A stretch of DNA of 64,000 bases from an uncultured Caulobacterales bacterium (lineage in GTDB: Bacteria; Pseudomonadota; Alphaproteobacteria; Caulobacterales; Maricaulaceae): the NCBI GenBank assembly GCA_937929915.1, contig CALFUN010000027.1:28288-92287 (forward strand), in the 5' to 3' direction. Shown here one piece after another: positions 9,139-18,969 of the stretch. A model generated the notes under the pieces. It was not told the origin of the DNA. It did not search any database and saw nothing but the letters and a program-made list of their open reading frames with translations. How positions within the stretch are numbered: position 1 is the stretch's first letter; every line of letters begins with the position of its first letter. Position numbers and translations under genes: made by a program.

Positions 9139-9439
9139 TCCATTATTAAATTTAGAGGCGATTGATGATGTCATTCACGGACGATTACGTCTGGGTGTCA
9201 TGGCCTATCTTTCAGCCGCAAACTGCGCAAGCTTTCCAGAATTACTCTCGAAAACAGGCGCAAGTAATGGCAATCTGTCAACGCATCTAACCAAGCTAGA
9301 AAACGCAGGATATATACGCCAAGAAAAAGGGTATAAGGGCAAACGTCCGCAAACTTTGATACATCTCACAGATCACGGACGAAACGCATGGATCGCATAT
9401 TTAAGCGCTATGCAAGCCATATTGAAACCCACCGATTAA
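9116..9439 (+). CDS. Winged-helix transcriptional regulator (HTH_34/MarR-like)
   Basis: 107-aa DNA-binding protein of the PF13601-type winged-helix family. The sequence shows the helix-turn-helix FPELLSKTGASNGNLSTHLT, the recognition-helix/wing LENAGYIRQEKGYKGKRPQT, and a C-terminal helix that usually dimerises. It overlaps the membrane protein gene by 23 nt; an internal ATG at 9128 would reduce this to 11 nt. The two palindromes upstream of the operon fit the symmetrical site of a homodimer, so autoregulation is likely but unproven. No ligand-binding domain is present; sensing may be by the partner membrane protein or absent. Confidence 0.85.
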   Translation: MSQKMSSDPLLNLEAIDDVIHGRLRLGVMAYLSAANCASFPELLSKTGASNGNLSTHLTKLENAGYIRQEKGYKGKRPQTLIHLTDHGRNAWIAYLSAMQAILKPTD

Positions 9440-9599
9440 TATTAATAGGAGATATTAAAAACGGCCCTACCTGACCTGATATTTTACTGCATAAACTTGG
9501 TGATTGAGAATATTTTAACCCTCATCATTAAGCGTTGCTTAAAGCACGCTACCTAGATTCCATAGATGATTTGAACGCTTATCTTCGGATATAGATTGA

Positions 9600-10808
9600 A
9601 TGAGTTGGAATAAAATGCTCAAAAGATTTACCCAAAATGACTCTGGCAATATAGCGATTACAGGCGCGATTGTCATCGTAACACTTTTAACAGCTATTGG
9701 CACTGCGATTGATATATCCACTGTGATTTCGCGCAAAACAAGTCTGCAAGATGCCAATGACGCCGCCACATTAGCCGCCGCAAAATTTGATTTTGAAAAC
9801 ACAGCAACGGCCAGTGCAAATAGTTTAGATCTATTCAATCTCAACCAAGACACATCTCAATTAGAAAATACGCAATTTAATCTTAGCTTTGATGAGGATA
9901 AAATTACTGGCATCGCAACTGCAGATTACCCGTTATTTTTTGCCCGCATATTACCGCAAGCCAAAATCCAAATTCAGGTCAAAACAGTTGTTGCGAAAAA
10001 TACACCTCAATATGTGACATGTATTAAATCCCTTAACGCATCGGCACAATCTAGTTTTCGCGTGAATGGCGGCGCGAATATTATAGCGCCAGACTGTCAA
10101 ATAGACGTAGATTCTGTGGCAGCACCAGCGGCAGATTTCAACTCTGGCGTGACATTAAATGTGGCCCGAGCCTGCGTAGCAGGTACTAATATTATAAATC
10201 AATTAGGCTTGCCGAATATCATCAAAACAGATTGCGAGGTCAATCCAGATCCCTATTTCGGCCAATTTCCAATCCCAGATGATACATGCCGTTATAACTC
10301 GCAAACCTATAATGAGAGACAGGTAGATTTAGATCCAGGCGTTTATTGCGGCAGTTTTAATTTTGGCCCGCAAATTGAAACCGTCAGATTTGCTCCGGGG
10401 CTTTATGTGTTAAAAGACGGGACTTGGACGGTTGATTCTGGCCTATGGGAAGGTGATGGTGTCACCTTTTACTTTATGGATCAAAGCTCTGGCATTCAAT
10501 TCAACTCGGGAATTGCAGCGCGAATGACACCCCCAACATCTGGGCCTTATAAAGATGTCTTTATCACAGAAGCGCCCAATACCCAGCCATCAAATTTTGT
10601 CATGAATGATGCTAAAGGGTTTGACTTTGAAGGCATTATTTATTTGCCAAACAGGCAGTTAATTATGAATAGCGGAGCCACAATACGCTCACGCCGTCTC
10701 AGCCTCGTCGCAGATAGATTAATTATCAATGATGCAAATTTAAACATTCAGCCCCTATCTGGCGGCGTAGAGAGCCAGCCTGAATTTCAAGCCTATATCA
10801 CCGAATAA
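9600..10808 (+). CDS. TadE/TadG-like pilus-associated protein with beta-helix-like C-terminus
   Basis: 402-aa protein. Residues about 10-60 carry the Tad_N signature (FTQNDSGNIAITGAI, then a TM helix, DISTVISRKTSLQDANDAA), placing it with TadG-like minor pseudopilin/assembly proteins of Flp pili. The long periplasmic part lacks a recognisable vWA domain with MIDAS motif. Instead it has Cys-containing segments and a C-terminal region rich in repeated N/I/V turns (VTFYFMDQSSGIQFNSG, IIYLPNRQLIMNSGATI), suggesting a beta-solenoid. No other tad genes are in the window, so it is an orphan. The start could also be ATG 9615. The terminator-like repeat after it points the other way. Confidence 0.75.
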   Translation: MSWNKMLKRFTQNDSGNIAITGAIVIVTLLTAIGTAIDISTVISRKTSLQDANDAATLAAAKFDFENTATASANSLDLFNLNQDTSQLENTQFNLSFDEDKITGIATADYPLFFARILPQAKIQIQVKTVVAKNTPQYVTCIKSLNASAQSSFRVNGGANIIAPDCQIDVDSVAAPAADFNSGVTLNVARACVAGTNIINQLGLPNIIKTDCEVNPDPYFGQFPIPDDTCRYNSQTYNERQVDLDPGVYCGSFNFGPQIETVRFAPGLYVLKDGTWTVDSGLWEGDGVTFYFMDQSSGIQFNSGIAARMTPPTSGPYKDVFITEAPNTQPSNFVMNDAKGFDFEGIIYLPNRQLIMNSGATIRSRRLSLVADRLIINDANLNIQPLSGGVESQPEFQAYITE

Positions 10809-10820
10809 AAAGCCCGCATA

Positions 10821-10842
10821 AAAAAGCCCGCAAATTGCGGGC
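10821..10842 (-). terminator. Rho-independent terminator for the lpd end of the operon
   Basis: Perfect hairpin GCCCGCAA-A/T-TTGCGGGC at 10826-10842, followed in the minus direction by a T-run (AAAAA at 10821-10825 on the plus strand). It lies 24 nt after the lpd stop and marks the end of the TCA transcript. Confidence 0.85.
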
Positions 10843-10865
10843 CTCAAATAGATTTCCGTTCAGCC

Positions 10866-12248
10866 TTACATTTGCATCGCCCAATTTTCTACGTCCATGG
10901 CGGCTTGGCGAACCGCTTCTGTAATTGTTGGGTGAGCGTGACATGTCCGAGCAATATCTTCAGATGAGGCTTTAAATTCCATTGCCAAGCACACCTCGGC
11001 GATAAGATCACCAACATGGGCGCCAATCATATGCGCGCCAAGAATTTCATCTGTTTCCGCATGAGCGAGAATTTTAACAAAGCCATCCGTCTGATGATTA
11101 CAGCGCGAACGGCTATTGGCGGTGAACGGGAATTTGCCTTTTTTATAAGGCACGCCCGCCTCTTTTAACTCTTCTTCGGTTTTTCCAACCGCGGCAACTT
11201 CAGGGTAGGTATAAACCACACCCGGAATCACATCATAATTTACATGACCCGCCTGACCCGCAATAATTTCAGCCACGGCAGTACCTTCATCTTCAGCCTT
11301 ATGTGCGAGCATTGGCCCTGGCGTGCAATCGCCAATCGCATAGATATTCTCCGCCGCTTTAAAATGGTTAGTCTCAATAAAGCCGCGCGCATTAGGCGTG
11401 ATGCCAACGGATTCAAGACCAAGGCCGTCCGTATAAGGACGGCGGCCAATACAAACTAGCACAGCATCCGCTTCTAGCTCTTTTGGCTTACCGCCATCCG
11501 CCGCCTCGGTCGACACTTTGATTGTCTTACCAGATGTATCAAGAGCTGTCACTTTACGAGAGAGTTCAAATTTCATCTTTTGCTTTTTGAATGTACGAAG
11601 CGCTTGTTTTTGTACTTCTGCGTCCATACCCGGCAAAATAGTCGGCAGATATTCAATCACGCTTACCTCTGCTCCAAGACGGCGCCAAACAGAGCCAAGC
11701 TCAAGACCAATCACACCCCCGCCTATGACAATCATTTTACCAGGCACTTTCGTTAACTCTAGCGCGCCCGTTGATGACACTACGCGTTTTTCATCAATGT
11801 CGATAAATGGCAAGCTCGCCACTTCGGAGCCTGTTGCAATCACGATATTTTTGGCACGTATGTCTTTGCCGTCAACCTCAACCTTGCCTGGCCCCGTAAT
11901 TTTCCCAAAGCCGCGAATGTGATCCACTTTGTTTTTCTTGAAAAGAAATTCAATGCCTTGCGTCAGGCCAGCAACCGTTTTAGCTTTCGCAGCAATCATC
12001 TTAGGTATGTCGGCTTTCACAGTCGCGCTCATGCCCATAGCTTCGAAATTACCTTGCGCGCTTTCATATAATTCTGTGGCGTGTAATAGAGCCTTAGACG
12101 GAATACAGCCAACATTTAGGCACGTCCCGCCAAGGGTTTCAGCCGTTTCTATACACGCAACTTTCAAGCCAAGCTGTCCGCACCTTATGGCGCAATTATA
12201 CCCACCTGGGCCGCCGCCAATAATAACGACATCATAAGTTTCTGACAT
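10866..12248 (-). CDS. lpdA: Dihydrolipoyl dehydrogenase (E3)
   Basis: FAD-dependent E3 subunit that reoxidises dihydrolipoamide of the 2-oxoglutarate (and often pyruvate) dehydrogenase complex and passes electrons to NAD+. Present are the FAD-binding [16 protein letters not shown], the redox-active disulfide [13 protein letters not shown], the NAD-binding [15 protein letters not shown], the second FAD motif [16 protein letters not shown], and the C-terminal active-site HAHPTITE. I start at ATG 12248 (MSETYD), which has GCGGAG upstream; an in-frame ATG at 12287 would add 13 atypical residues. It is the last gene of the sucA-sucB-lpd set, separated from sucB by two small membrane protein genes. 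Confidence 0.96.
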   Translation of the reverse strand: MSETYDVVIIGGGPGGYNCAIRCGQLGLKVACIETAETLGGTCLNVGCIPSKALLHATELYESAQGNFEAMGMSATVKADIPKMIAAKAKTVAGLTQGIEFLFKKNKVDHIRGFGKITGPGKVEVDGKDIRAKNIVIATGSEVASLPFIDIDEKRVVSSTGALELTKVPGKMIVIGGGVIGLELGSVWRRLGAEVSVIEYLPTILPGMDAEVQKQALRTFKKQKMKFELSRKVTALDTSGKTIKVSTEAADGGKPKELEADAVLVCIGRRPYTDGLGLESVGITPNARGFIETNHFKAAENIYAIGDCTPGPMLAHKAEDEGTAVAEIIAGQAGHVNYDVIPGVVYTYPEVAAVGKTEEELKEAGVPYKKGKFPFTANSRSRCNHQTDGFVKILAHAETDEILGAHMIGAHVGDLIAEVCLAMEFKASSEDIARTCHAHPTITEAVRQAAMDVENWAMQM

Positions 12249-12357
12249 GGAACGCTCCGCAAATTTTGGACTCTGATAATATGCCATACCGCATAAGCAT
12301 TGCGGTATAACAGGTCAATCTTTGTCTCAGGATTTGCAAGGCCAAGCACGCAAAGAT

Positions 12358-12795
12358 TTACGTCAGAACCCCGCGCGCGCGCATTTTTCTTGCAATCCAG
12401 ATTATCAGCAAACATTCGGTGAAAATTATCGCCATCAAGATATAATCACCAAAGCCTAACAACTCAGAAAAGCGCGTATCCAATAAAGAGGGGAGATGCC
12501 CGATAACGGCCCCGATAAATGACGCATAGAAAAATGGCAGGCAGAGTCTCTTGCGCAAAAGAAACAAAATGATACCAACTAAACCACCCCAAACGCCTAT
12601 GGCATAGCCTGCCGTAGCCCAAGCGGGTACAAAATCTCTGACAGCTAGCATCTCTGCGCCAAACATTTCACCATACGCCGCATCCCCCATAAACTGCTCC
12701 GTTAAATACATAGAGCAGCCCACTAAATTCCAGAGTAGATATAAGACTCCGATGACCCAAAACCACCATGGGGCTTTCATTTTCACATTATCCAT
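12358..12795 (-). CDS. Four-TM membrane protein of unknown function
   Basis: 145-aa protein with four predicted membrane helices (about 10-29, 58-80, 86-104, 117-137) and the recognisable stretch PWWFWVIGVLYLLWNLVGC at the start. Similar small proteins are common in alphaproteobacteria and usually have no assigned function. The start codon follows directly on the T-run of a strong hairpin whose 3' arm holds the GGGAGG Shine-Dalgarno, so its translation may depend on that structure. It lies between another four-TM gene of similar design and lpd, inside what is otherwise the TCA gene string. Confidence 0.72.
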   Translation of the reverse strand: MDNVKMKAPWWFWVIGVLYLLWNLVGCSMYLTEQFMGDAAYGEMFGAEMLAVRDFVPAWATAGYAIGVWGGLVGIILFLLRKRLCLPFFYASFIGAVIGHLPSLLDTRFSELLGFGDYILMAIIFTECLLIIWIARKMRARGVLT

Positions 12796-12822
12796 AAAAA
12801 AACCTCCCTATATAGGGAGGTT
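12796..12822 (-). terminator. Hairpin terminator that also hides the next gene's RBS
   Basis: Perfect 22-bp palindrome AACCTCCCTATATAGGGAGGTT (12801-12822). Read on the minus strand, it ends in a run of seven Ts and is immediately followed by the ATG at 12795. The GGGAGG in the 3' arm is an ideal Shine-Dalgarno with about 7 nt spacing. The same element therefore looks like both a terminator for the 167-aa gene and a lid on the ribosome site of the 145-aa gene. Confidence 0.8.
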
Positions 12823-12849
12823 AAACTGTAAATATCAAAATTGTCTAGA

Positions 12850-13353
12850 TTATTCTGATTGTAATTGGCCTTCCTGCACTGCCGTATAGGCCGCCCAAAA
12901 AATGAATATACCCACGATCATAGCCGCCAGATTCACCCCTGTTTCCATACCACCTAAAATATGAAATCCGCCGCGAATAGCCGAATCGAGCATAACCATT
13001 AATGTCCCCACCAATGACCACATAAACCAAAAATAAGCCGACGCTTTACGTAACAATAAATAAACAGCGCCGACAAGTAAGCCGCAAGATGTAAACGCTT
13101 TACCCGTCATAGCCCAAAACGGCGTGGCCGATAAATAACTGACTTGTTCCGCTGTATAATAAGAACTTAAGGCCTCAGGTGTCGCCAACATTGAAACAAC
13201 TAACCCAAAGAGGCTTAACAAACCCCAGGCCACTGTAAAGCAAGCAAAAATGCCAAGCCACTTTTGTTCAAGCGCAGCTTTACGAGCCTTCATCTGATTG
13301 ACTTGCTCTAATATATCAAGGCCTTGAGGCGTCGCCGCTTCTATTTGTCCCAT
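12850..13353 (-). CDS. Four-TM membrane protein of unknown function (second copy type)
   Basis: 167-aa protein with a polar N-terminus of about 30 residues containing a short helical ILEQVNQMKARKAALEQKW, then four hydrophobic segments (about 33-54, 82-102, 107-126, 139-157). I recognise no motif of known activity. Size and topology resemble the next gene, suggesting a distant paralogue or partner, although sequence identity is low by eye. Good AGAGAG-type Shine-Dalgarno precedes ATG 13353. It ends just before the palindromic terminator. Its position between sucB and lpd may be an insertion. Confidence 0.7.
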   Translation of the reverse strand: MGQIEAATPQGLDILEQVNQMKARKAALEQKWLGIFACFTVAWGLLSLFGLVVSMLATPEALSSYYTAEQVSYLSATPFWAMTGKAFTSCGLLVGAVYLLLRKASAYFWFMWSLVGTLMVMLDSAIRGGFHILGGMETGVNLAAMIVGIFIFWAAYTAVQEGQLQSE

Positions 13354-13491
13354 AATCTCTCTCCACGCTAAAAGATTCTATCTTTTTTAGTAGGAGGCTA
13401 TAGAGCATAACTCTTGCGGTTCGATGAAAAGCTATGGTTAAGGCCGCGTATATATATACGCAAAACCTAACCATTGAGGGACAAATATTGC

Positions 13492-15066
13492 CTATAAATC
13501 TAGTAAAAGCCGTTCTGGATCCTCAAGGCAATTTTTCACGCGGACTAAAAATGTCACAGCTTCCTTGCCATCCACAATACGGTGATCATAAGATAAAGCC
13601 AGATACATCATTGGACGAATAACAATCTGATCCTCTACCACAACAGGGCGTTTTTGGATTGTGTGCATGCCTAAAATACCCGATTGTGGCGGGTTAAGGA
13701 TGGGCGAGCTCATAAGTGAGCCATAAACACCGCCATTGGAAATCGTAAAAGTACCACCGCTCATATCATCCATAGACAGCTGGCCCTCGCGCGCTTTGGC
13801 CCCGAGCACGCCAATACCTTTTTCAATGCCGCCCAGCGATAATGTATCGCAATCACGCAAGACAGGCACAACAAGGCCTTTATCTGTCCCAACAGCAATA
13901 CTGATGTCATAGAAATTTTTGTAAATAATATCCGTACCATCAATTTCTGCATTCACACTTGGCACATCTTTAAGCGCCTGAACAACAGCTTTGACAAAGA
14001 AGCTCATAAAGCCAAGCTTGACGCCATGTTTTTTCAAAAATAACTCTTTATATTGACTGCGCATCGCCATGATTTGGCTCATATCCGCTTCATTATATGT
14101 TGTGAGCATCGCCGCTGTATTTTGCGCATCTTTCAAACGGTGCGCGATGGTTTGGCGGATACGTGTCATGCGCACACGTTCTTCGCGAGGCCCAAGATCA
14201 CGTGGCGCAGAGACGGGAGCGGCAGGAACCGTTTTTGGCGCAGGCTTGGCGGCGGGCGGGTTGGCTTTGGCCGCCAAAGCATCGCCTTTCGTAATACGCC
14301 CATCACGGCCTGTGCCAGCAATGGCAGAGCTATCGAGATTATTTTCAGCAATAACACGCTGCGCGGATGGCATAGCCATGCTCGAGCTCTCACCGCTTTG
14401 CGTCTCATGATTTGTAGCCACTGGGGCCGCTACCGCAGCTCCGCCACTTTCGCCTGCCATTAATGTCGCAATCGTTTGGCCAATCTTCGCAACCTCTCCT
14501 TCGGCCACAAGATGCTCACCCATAACACCCGCTTGCGGAGCGACCAATTCTTGCGAGGCTTTATCTGTCTCAAGCTCAACAATCGCTTCGTCTTTGGCCA
14601 CCGCATCACCAGGCTTTTTCATCCATGTGGCAATCGTGACCTCCGCGACAGATTCGCCGACATTTGGTACATCAATATTCACAGAGCTGCCGCCAGAGCT
14701 TGCTGGCTTTGTCTCGGGTTTTGCCTCAGTTTTTGTCTGGGTTTTTGTCTGTGCCGTTGCGGCCGCTTTTGACGGAGTGTCTTTTGACGCGGTTTCTTTG
14801 GCTTTCGGCTTAGATTTAGCGCTCGCGCCAGAGCCGCTGCCTAATTTGGCAATTAACTGACCAATAACCGCCACATCACCCTCGGCAACCAATATGTCTT
14901 CGAGAACGCCGTCCGCTGGCGCGACCAATTCTTGCGAAGCTTTATCTGTCTCAAGCTCAACAATCGCTTCATCTTTGGCCACGGTGTCGCCGACTTTTTT
15001 AAACCATGTCGCAATCGTGACTTCGGAAACAGACTCACCTACATTTGGAATATTAATATCAGTCAT
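13492..15066 (-). CDS. sucB: 2-oxoglutarate dehydrogenase E2, dihydrolipoyl succinyltransferase
   Basis: Core E2 component that transfers the succinyl group from lipoamide to CoA. Unlike the usual one-lipoyl SucB, it has two lipoyl domains (about 1-76 and 128-203; lipoylated lysines K42 and K169 in ETDKASQ), joined by an Ala/Lys/Thr linker. Then come the E1/E3-binding domain (about 233-262, [12 protein letters not shown] ... [10 protein letters not shown]) and the catalytic domain ending in [12 protein letters not shown] (His495, Asp499). At 524 aa it is longer than the common 400-420 aa form because of the extra domain. It begins 9 nt after the sucA stop, so the two are cotranscribed. Confidence 0.95.
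   Translation of the reverse strand: MTDINIPNVGESVSEVTIATWFKKVGDTVAKDEAIVELETDKASQELVAPADGVLEDILVAEGDVAVIGQLIAKLGSGSGASAKSKPKAKETASKDTPSKAAATAQTKTQTKTEAKPETKPASSGGSSVNIDVPNVGESVAEVTIATWMKKPGDAVAKDEAIVELETDKASQELVAPQAGVMGEHLVAEGEVAKIGQTIATLMAGESGGAAVAAPVATNHETQSGESSSMAMPSAQRVIAENNLDSSAIAGTGRDGRITKGDALAAKANPPAAKPAPKTVPAAPVSAPRDLGPREERVRMTRIRQTIAHRLKDAQNTAAMLTTYNEADMSQIMAMRSQYKELFLKKHGVKLGFMSFFVKAVVQALKDVPSVNAEIDGTDIIYKNFYDISIAVGTDKGLVVPVLRDCDTLSLGGIEKGIGVLGAKAREGQLSMDDMSGGTFTISNGGVYGSLMSSPILNPPQSGILGMHTIQKRPVVVEDQIVIRPMMYLALSYDHRIVDGKEAVTFLVRVKNCLEDPERLLLDL
14540..14601 (-). repeat. 62-bp lipoyl-domain repeat, copy 2 of sucB
   Basis: This 62-bp stretch encoding part of the second lipoyl domain differs by only two bases from 14921-14982 in the first domain, including nearly all silent positions. 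It points to a recent duplication or gene conversion within sucB. Confidence 0.9.
14921..14982 (-). repeat. 62-bp lipoyl-domain repeat, copy 1 of sucB
   Basis: Partner of the repeat at 14540-14601, 381 bp away in direct orientation. Both encode the segment around the lipoylated lysine ([12 protein letters not shown]). Confidence 0.9.
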
Positions 15067-15075
15067 AATCAGGCT

Positions 15076-18045
15076 CTACTTTGTTTCAAATACGCTATCG
15101 AAAATAGCAGCTTGTTCTTTTTTATGTTTAGCGGAAATTCCAGTCGCCGTCGAGGCCGCCGCAGGACGGCCCATATAACGCGCGCGGCTTTGCTTGGCTT
15201 TAATCGCCCTGAGGCTCTCTTCCAGATATGGCTCAACAAACGACCATGCGCCCATATTTTTTGGCTCTTCTTGCGCCCAAACAATATCAGCATTTTTAAA
15301 ACGCTTTAGCTCAGTTTGTATGGCATCATCGGGATATGGATAAATTTGCTCTAGGCGCAATAAATACAGATCATTACGGCCCCGCTTATTACGTTCTTCA
15401 AATAAATCATAATAAATCTTACCCGAGCAAATCACGACCCTTTTAATATGCTTATCATCCGCTAAATCAATTTCGCTCACCTCTGGACGATATTGGGCAT
15501 CATCCCATAAGACGCGGTGAAATTCTGACCCGCTCGCCATTTCCGCAAGGGTCGATACACATAATTTATGCCGCAATAAGGATTTAGGGCTCATATTAAT
15601 CAAAGGCTTACGGAAATTGCGCTTTAACTGTCGCCGCAGAACATGGAAATAATTCGCCGGCGTTGATATATTTGTAACTTGCATATTATCTTCAGCGCAC
15701 ATTTGTAAATAACGCTCAAGACGGGCCGATGAGTGTTCTGGGCCTTGGCCTTCATAACCGTGAGGTAAAAGCATAACAAGGCCCGACATACGCAACCATT
15801 TTTGTTCTGCGCTTGAAATAAACTGATCGACCATGACTTGCGCGCCATTGGCAAAGTCCCCAAATTGCGCTTCCCAAATCGTCAAAGCATTAGGCGAGGT
15901 TGTCGAAAATCCATATTCAAACCCAAGCACCGCTTCTTCGGATAGATGCGAGTTGAGCACTTGATAATACTCTTGACTGTCAGATAGATGGTTTAGCGGT
16001 GTATATTTTTCTTCTGTTACCTGATCCACAAAATGACTTTGGCGCTGCGAGAACGTCCCGCGTTCGGAATCTTGTCCTGATAAACGCACAGCATGACCTT
16101 CTGTAATAAGTGTTCCAAAGGCCAAATGTTCAGCCAGCCCCCAATCAATATTTTCACCTGAGGCAATTTTATCTGCCCGCGCTTTGATAATACGTTTAAG
16201 CGTGCGGTGAATATTCACAGAATTTGGCACGGTGGTAATTTTGGTACCAATATCTTTTAGCACAGATAATTCAACAGACGTATCTCCGCGCCGCGCGCCG
16301 CCCATTTCATCAGGTTGTCTTAGCCCTTGCCAGACGCCCTGTAGCCAATCCGGCTGCGTCGTTTTATAACTTTTAGCTTTTTCAAACTCATCATCTAAAT
16401 ATGCGTAGAAATCATCAACGCGTTTTTGATGTTCTGCTTCGGATATATCGCCCTGCGCAATTAGGCGCTGTGCATATAAAGTTTGTGTCGACGGCAAATC
16501 ACCAATGGCTTTATACATAAGCGGCTGCGTGAAGCTTGGATCATCCCCTTCATTATGACCGTAACGGCGATAGCAAATAATATCCAGCACTACATCCTTG
16601 CCAAATTTCTGGCGATATTCCGTCGCTATGCGCGCCGCAAAGACAACTGCTTCGGGATCATCACCATTTACATGGAACACAGGCGCTTCGACCATAAAGG
16701 CAACATCAGAGCTATATTGACCTGACCGATATTCATCTGGCGTGGTTGTAAAGCCAATTTGGTTATTCACAATGACATGGATCGTCCCGCCCGTCCGATA
16801 GCCTATAATTTGGCTCATCTGGAAGCTTTCCATCACAACGCCCTGCCCCGCAAAGGCGCTATCACCATGCAAAATAACCGCCATAACCTGTTCGGGATTA
16901 TGGCTTTGATATGTGCCAGAGGCCATTTGCTGTTTCGCGCGGGATTTACCCATGACAACAGGCGCCACGACTTCAAGATGAGAGGGGTTCGGCGCAAGCG
17001 ATAAATGCACGCGGTTCCCATCAAATTCGCGGTCATCAGACACGCCAAGATGATATTTCACATCACCCGAGCCAAACTCTTCATTCCCCGCAGAGACACC
17101 CCCTAAAAATTCATAGAAAATCGCTGAATAAGGCTTTTGCATCACAGATGCCATGACATTTAAACGTCCGCGATGTGGCATACCAAAATTAATATCTTTG
17201 AGGCCTAATTGCCCGCCGCGTTTAATGATTTGCTCTAATGCGGGCAGCAGACTTTCTGCCCCATCAATCCCAAACCGTTTTGTACCTGGATAACGTTTAT
17301 GAATTAATTGTTCAAAAGCTTCACCTTCGATGAGCTTTTGCAAAATTGCCAGACGCCCTTCTTTGGAAAAACTAATTTCTTTATCTGGCCCTTCAATACG
17401 CTCTTGAATCCACAGCTTTTCTTCAGGGCTGGAGATATGCATAAATTGTACGCCTAATGTCGCGCTATAAGTTTGGCGGACAATAGCTAGAATTTGATTA
17501 ACGGACGCATATTCAAGTCCTAAAACACCATTGATGAAAATTTTACGATCCATATCCTCTGCGCCGAAGCCATATGTCTCTGGCCGTAGCTCAGGATGCG
17601 GATCAGGTTTTTGCAGGCCGAGCGGATCAAGGTTAGCAATTAAATGCCCCCGAACACGGTAAGCACGGATGAGCATAAGCGCGTTAAGCGAGTCTTGCGC
17701 GGCTTGGCGCACTTCGTCTTGTGAGAGCGCAGGGTTTGCCGCGGAAATGGCAGATTGTGCCGCGCCTTGGCTATCGCCCCAATCCCCTGTGAGAGCTGAG
17801 GTTAATTCGCCATTAGGCTCGGCTGGCCAATTTGGGCGTTTCCACGCGGGGCCTTTTGCCATTTTCTGCGCATTTGCAGCTTCTTCGCCAAGACTATCAA
17901 AATAGGCCCGAAAAGACGGATCTACACTAGCAGGATTTGCCGTGTAACGGGCTTGCATTTGTTCCAAATAGGCGGCGTTACCGCCATCTAAGAAAAGCGT
18001 ATCCAAGAAGCTTTGATTTTGCTCCGACCGGGGTTTATCGGTCAT
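15076..18045 (-). CDS. sucA: 2-oxoglutarate dehydrogenase E1 component
   Basis: Thiamine diphosphate-dependent decarboxylase of the 2-oxoglutarate dehydrogenase complex, a TCA step. The 989 aa fit the family. Seen are the N-terminal E2-interaction motif (SFLDTLFLDGGNAAYLEQM), FGMPHRGRLNVMASV in the TPP domain, the metal/TPP-binding HGDSAFAGQGVV ... NNQIGFTT, and the transketolase-like C-terminal half with LLPHGYEGQGPEHSSARLER. ATG 18045 follows AGGATGAT. It lies 35 nt after sucD, and sucB begins 9 nt after it, so sucD-sucA-sucB is the one intact block of the original operon. Confidence 0.97.
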   Translation of the reverse strand: MTDKPRSEQNQSFLDTLFLDGGNAAYLEQMQARYTANPASVDPSFRAYFDSLGEEAANAQKMAKGPAWKRPNWPAEPNGELTSALTGDWGDSQGAAQSAISAANPALSQDEVRQAAQDSLNALMLIRAYRVRGHLIANLDPLGLQKPDPHPELRPETYGFGAEDMDRKIFINGVLGLEYASVNQILAIVRQTYSATLGVQFMHISSPEEKLWIQERIEGPDKEISFSKEGRLAILQKLIEGEAFEQLIHKRYPGTKRFGIDGAESLLPALEQIIKRGGQLGLKDINFGMPHRGRLNVMASVMQKPYSAIFYEFLGGVSAGNEEFGSGDVKYHLGVSDDREFDGNRVHLSLAPNPSHLEVVAPVVMGKSRAKQQMASGTYQSHNPEQVMAVILHGDSAFAGQGVVMESFQMSQIIGYRTGGTIHVIVNNQIGFTTTPDEYRSGQYSSDVAFMVEAPVFHVNGDDPEAVVFAARIATEYRQKFGKDVVLDIICYRRYGHNEGDDPSFTQPLMYKAIGDLPSTQTLYAQRLIAQGDISEAEHQKRVDDFYAYLDDEFEKAKSYKTTQPDWLQGVWQGLRQPDEMGGARRGDTSVELSVLKDIGTKITTVPNSVNIHRTLKRIIKARADKIASGENIDWGLAEHLAFGTLITEGHAVRLSGQDSERGTFSQRQSHFVDQVTEEKYTPLNHLSDSQEYYQVLNSHLSEEAVLGFEYGFSTTSPNALTIWEAQFGDFANGAQVMVDQFISSAEQKWLRMSGLVMLLPHGYEGQGPEHSSARLERYLQMCAEDNMQVTNISTPANYFHVLRRQLKRNFRKPLINMSPKSLLRHKLCVSTLAEMASGSEFHRVLWDDAQYRPEVSEIDLADDKHIKRVVICSGKIYYDLFEERNKRGRNDLYLLRLEQIYPYPDDAIQTELKRFKNADIVWAQEEPKNMGAWSFVEPYLEESLRAIKAKQSRARYMGRPAAASTATGISAKHKKEQAAIFDSVFETK

Positions 18046-18080
18046 ATCATCCTGCCTTTGTGACGTGCTGTCGTAACAAA

Positions 18081-18965
18081 CTATCCGCCTAAAAGTTCCA
18101 TCATTGTCACGCCCAATTTTGCGGGGCTTGCGGACACGCGAATGCCAGCCGCCTCCATTGCGGCTATCTTATCCTCAGCGCCGCCCTTTCCGCCACTCAC
18201 AATCGCGCCAGCATGGCCCATTGTACGGCCCGGAGGCGCGGTACGCCCTGCGATAAAGCCAACCATCGGCTTTTTAATGCCTTTTTTGGCCATATGGGTG
18301 ATATATTCCGCCGCTTCTTCTTCAGCAGAGCCGCCAATTTCGCCAATCATGATGATTTGCTTGGTCGCGTCATCATGCAAGAATAGCTCTAAGCAGTCGA
18401 TGAAATTCGTGCCGTTAATCGGATCGCCACCAATACCAATAGCCGTTGTTTGGCCAAGACCGACTTGCGTGGTTTGAAACACAGCCTCATAGGTCAGCGT
18501 GCCGGAGCGAGACACCACACCGCAGCTCCCCTTTTTGAAGATTTTACCTGGCATGATGCCGATTTTACACTCATCTGGGGTTAAAACGCCTGGGCAATTC
18601 GGGCCAATCAGACGCGATTTAGACCCAACCAAAGCCCGTTTAACAGGGATCATATCGGCCACAGGAATCCCTTCGGTAATGGCGATAATTAATTCCATTT
18701 CCGCGTCAATCGCCTCGAGGATAGAATCCGCGGCAAAGGGCGGCGGGACGTAAATCACACTCGCGCTTGCGCCTGTCGCGTGTTTGGCCTCGGCCACCGT
18801 GTCAAAATTTGGCAGGCCAATATGGGTGGTTCCGCCTTTACCGGGTGTCACACCCGCCACCATTTTCGTGCCATAAGCTATAGCCTGCTCCGTATGGAAC
18901 GTACCGGTTTTACCCGTCATGCCTTGGGTGATGACTTTGGTATCTTTGTTGATAAGTACTGACAT
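18081..18965 (-). CDS. sucD: Succinyl-CoA ligase alpha subunit
   Basis: CoA-binding subunit of succinyl-CoA synthetase, 294 aa. The sequence shows the N-terminal CoA-binding Rossmann domain ([25 protein letters not shown]), the central [20 protein letters not shown] motif, and the phosphohistidine loop [17 protein letters not shown] with the catalytic histidine. The partner beta subunit sucC is normally directly upstream, but here a 228-aa secreted-protein ORF lies between them; only 4 nt separate its stop from the sucD ATG. No independent Shine-Dalgarno is obvious before sucD, so it may depend on coupling to that ORF. Confidence 0.97.
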   Translation of the reverse strand: MSVLINKDTKVITQGMTGKTGTFHTEQAIAYGTKMVAGVTPGKGGTTHIGLPNFDTVAEAKHATGASASVIYVPPPFAADSILEAIDAEMELIIAITEGIPVADMIPVKRALVGSKSRLIGPNCPGVLTPDECKIGIMPGKIFKKGSCGVVSRSGTLTYEAVFQTTQVGLGQTTAIGIGGDPINGTNFIDCLELFLHDDATKQIIMIGEIGGSAEEEAAEYITHMAKKGIKKPMVGFIAGRTAPPGRTMGHAGAIVSGGKGGAEDKIAAMEAAGIRVSASPAKLGVTMMELLGG

Positions 18966-18969
18966 TTAT

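Noticed and set aside
14053..14463. Open frames of up to 136 codons on the plus strand opposite sucB
   Set aside because: They mirror the strong codon bias of sucB, lack ribosome sites and family motifs, and overlap a certain gene.
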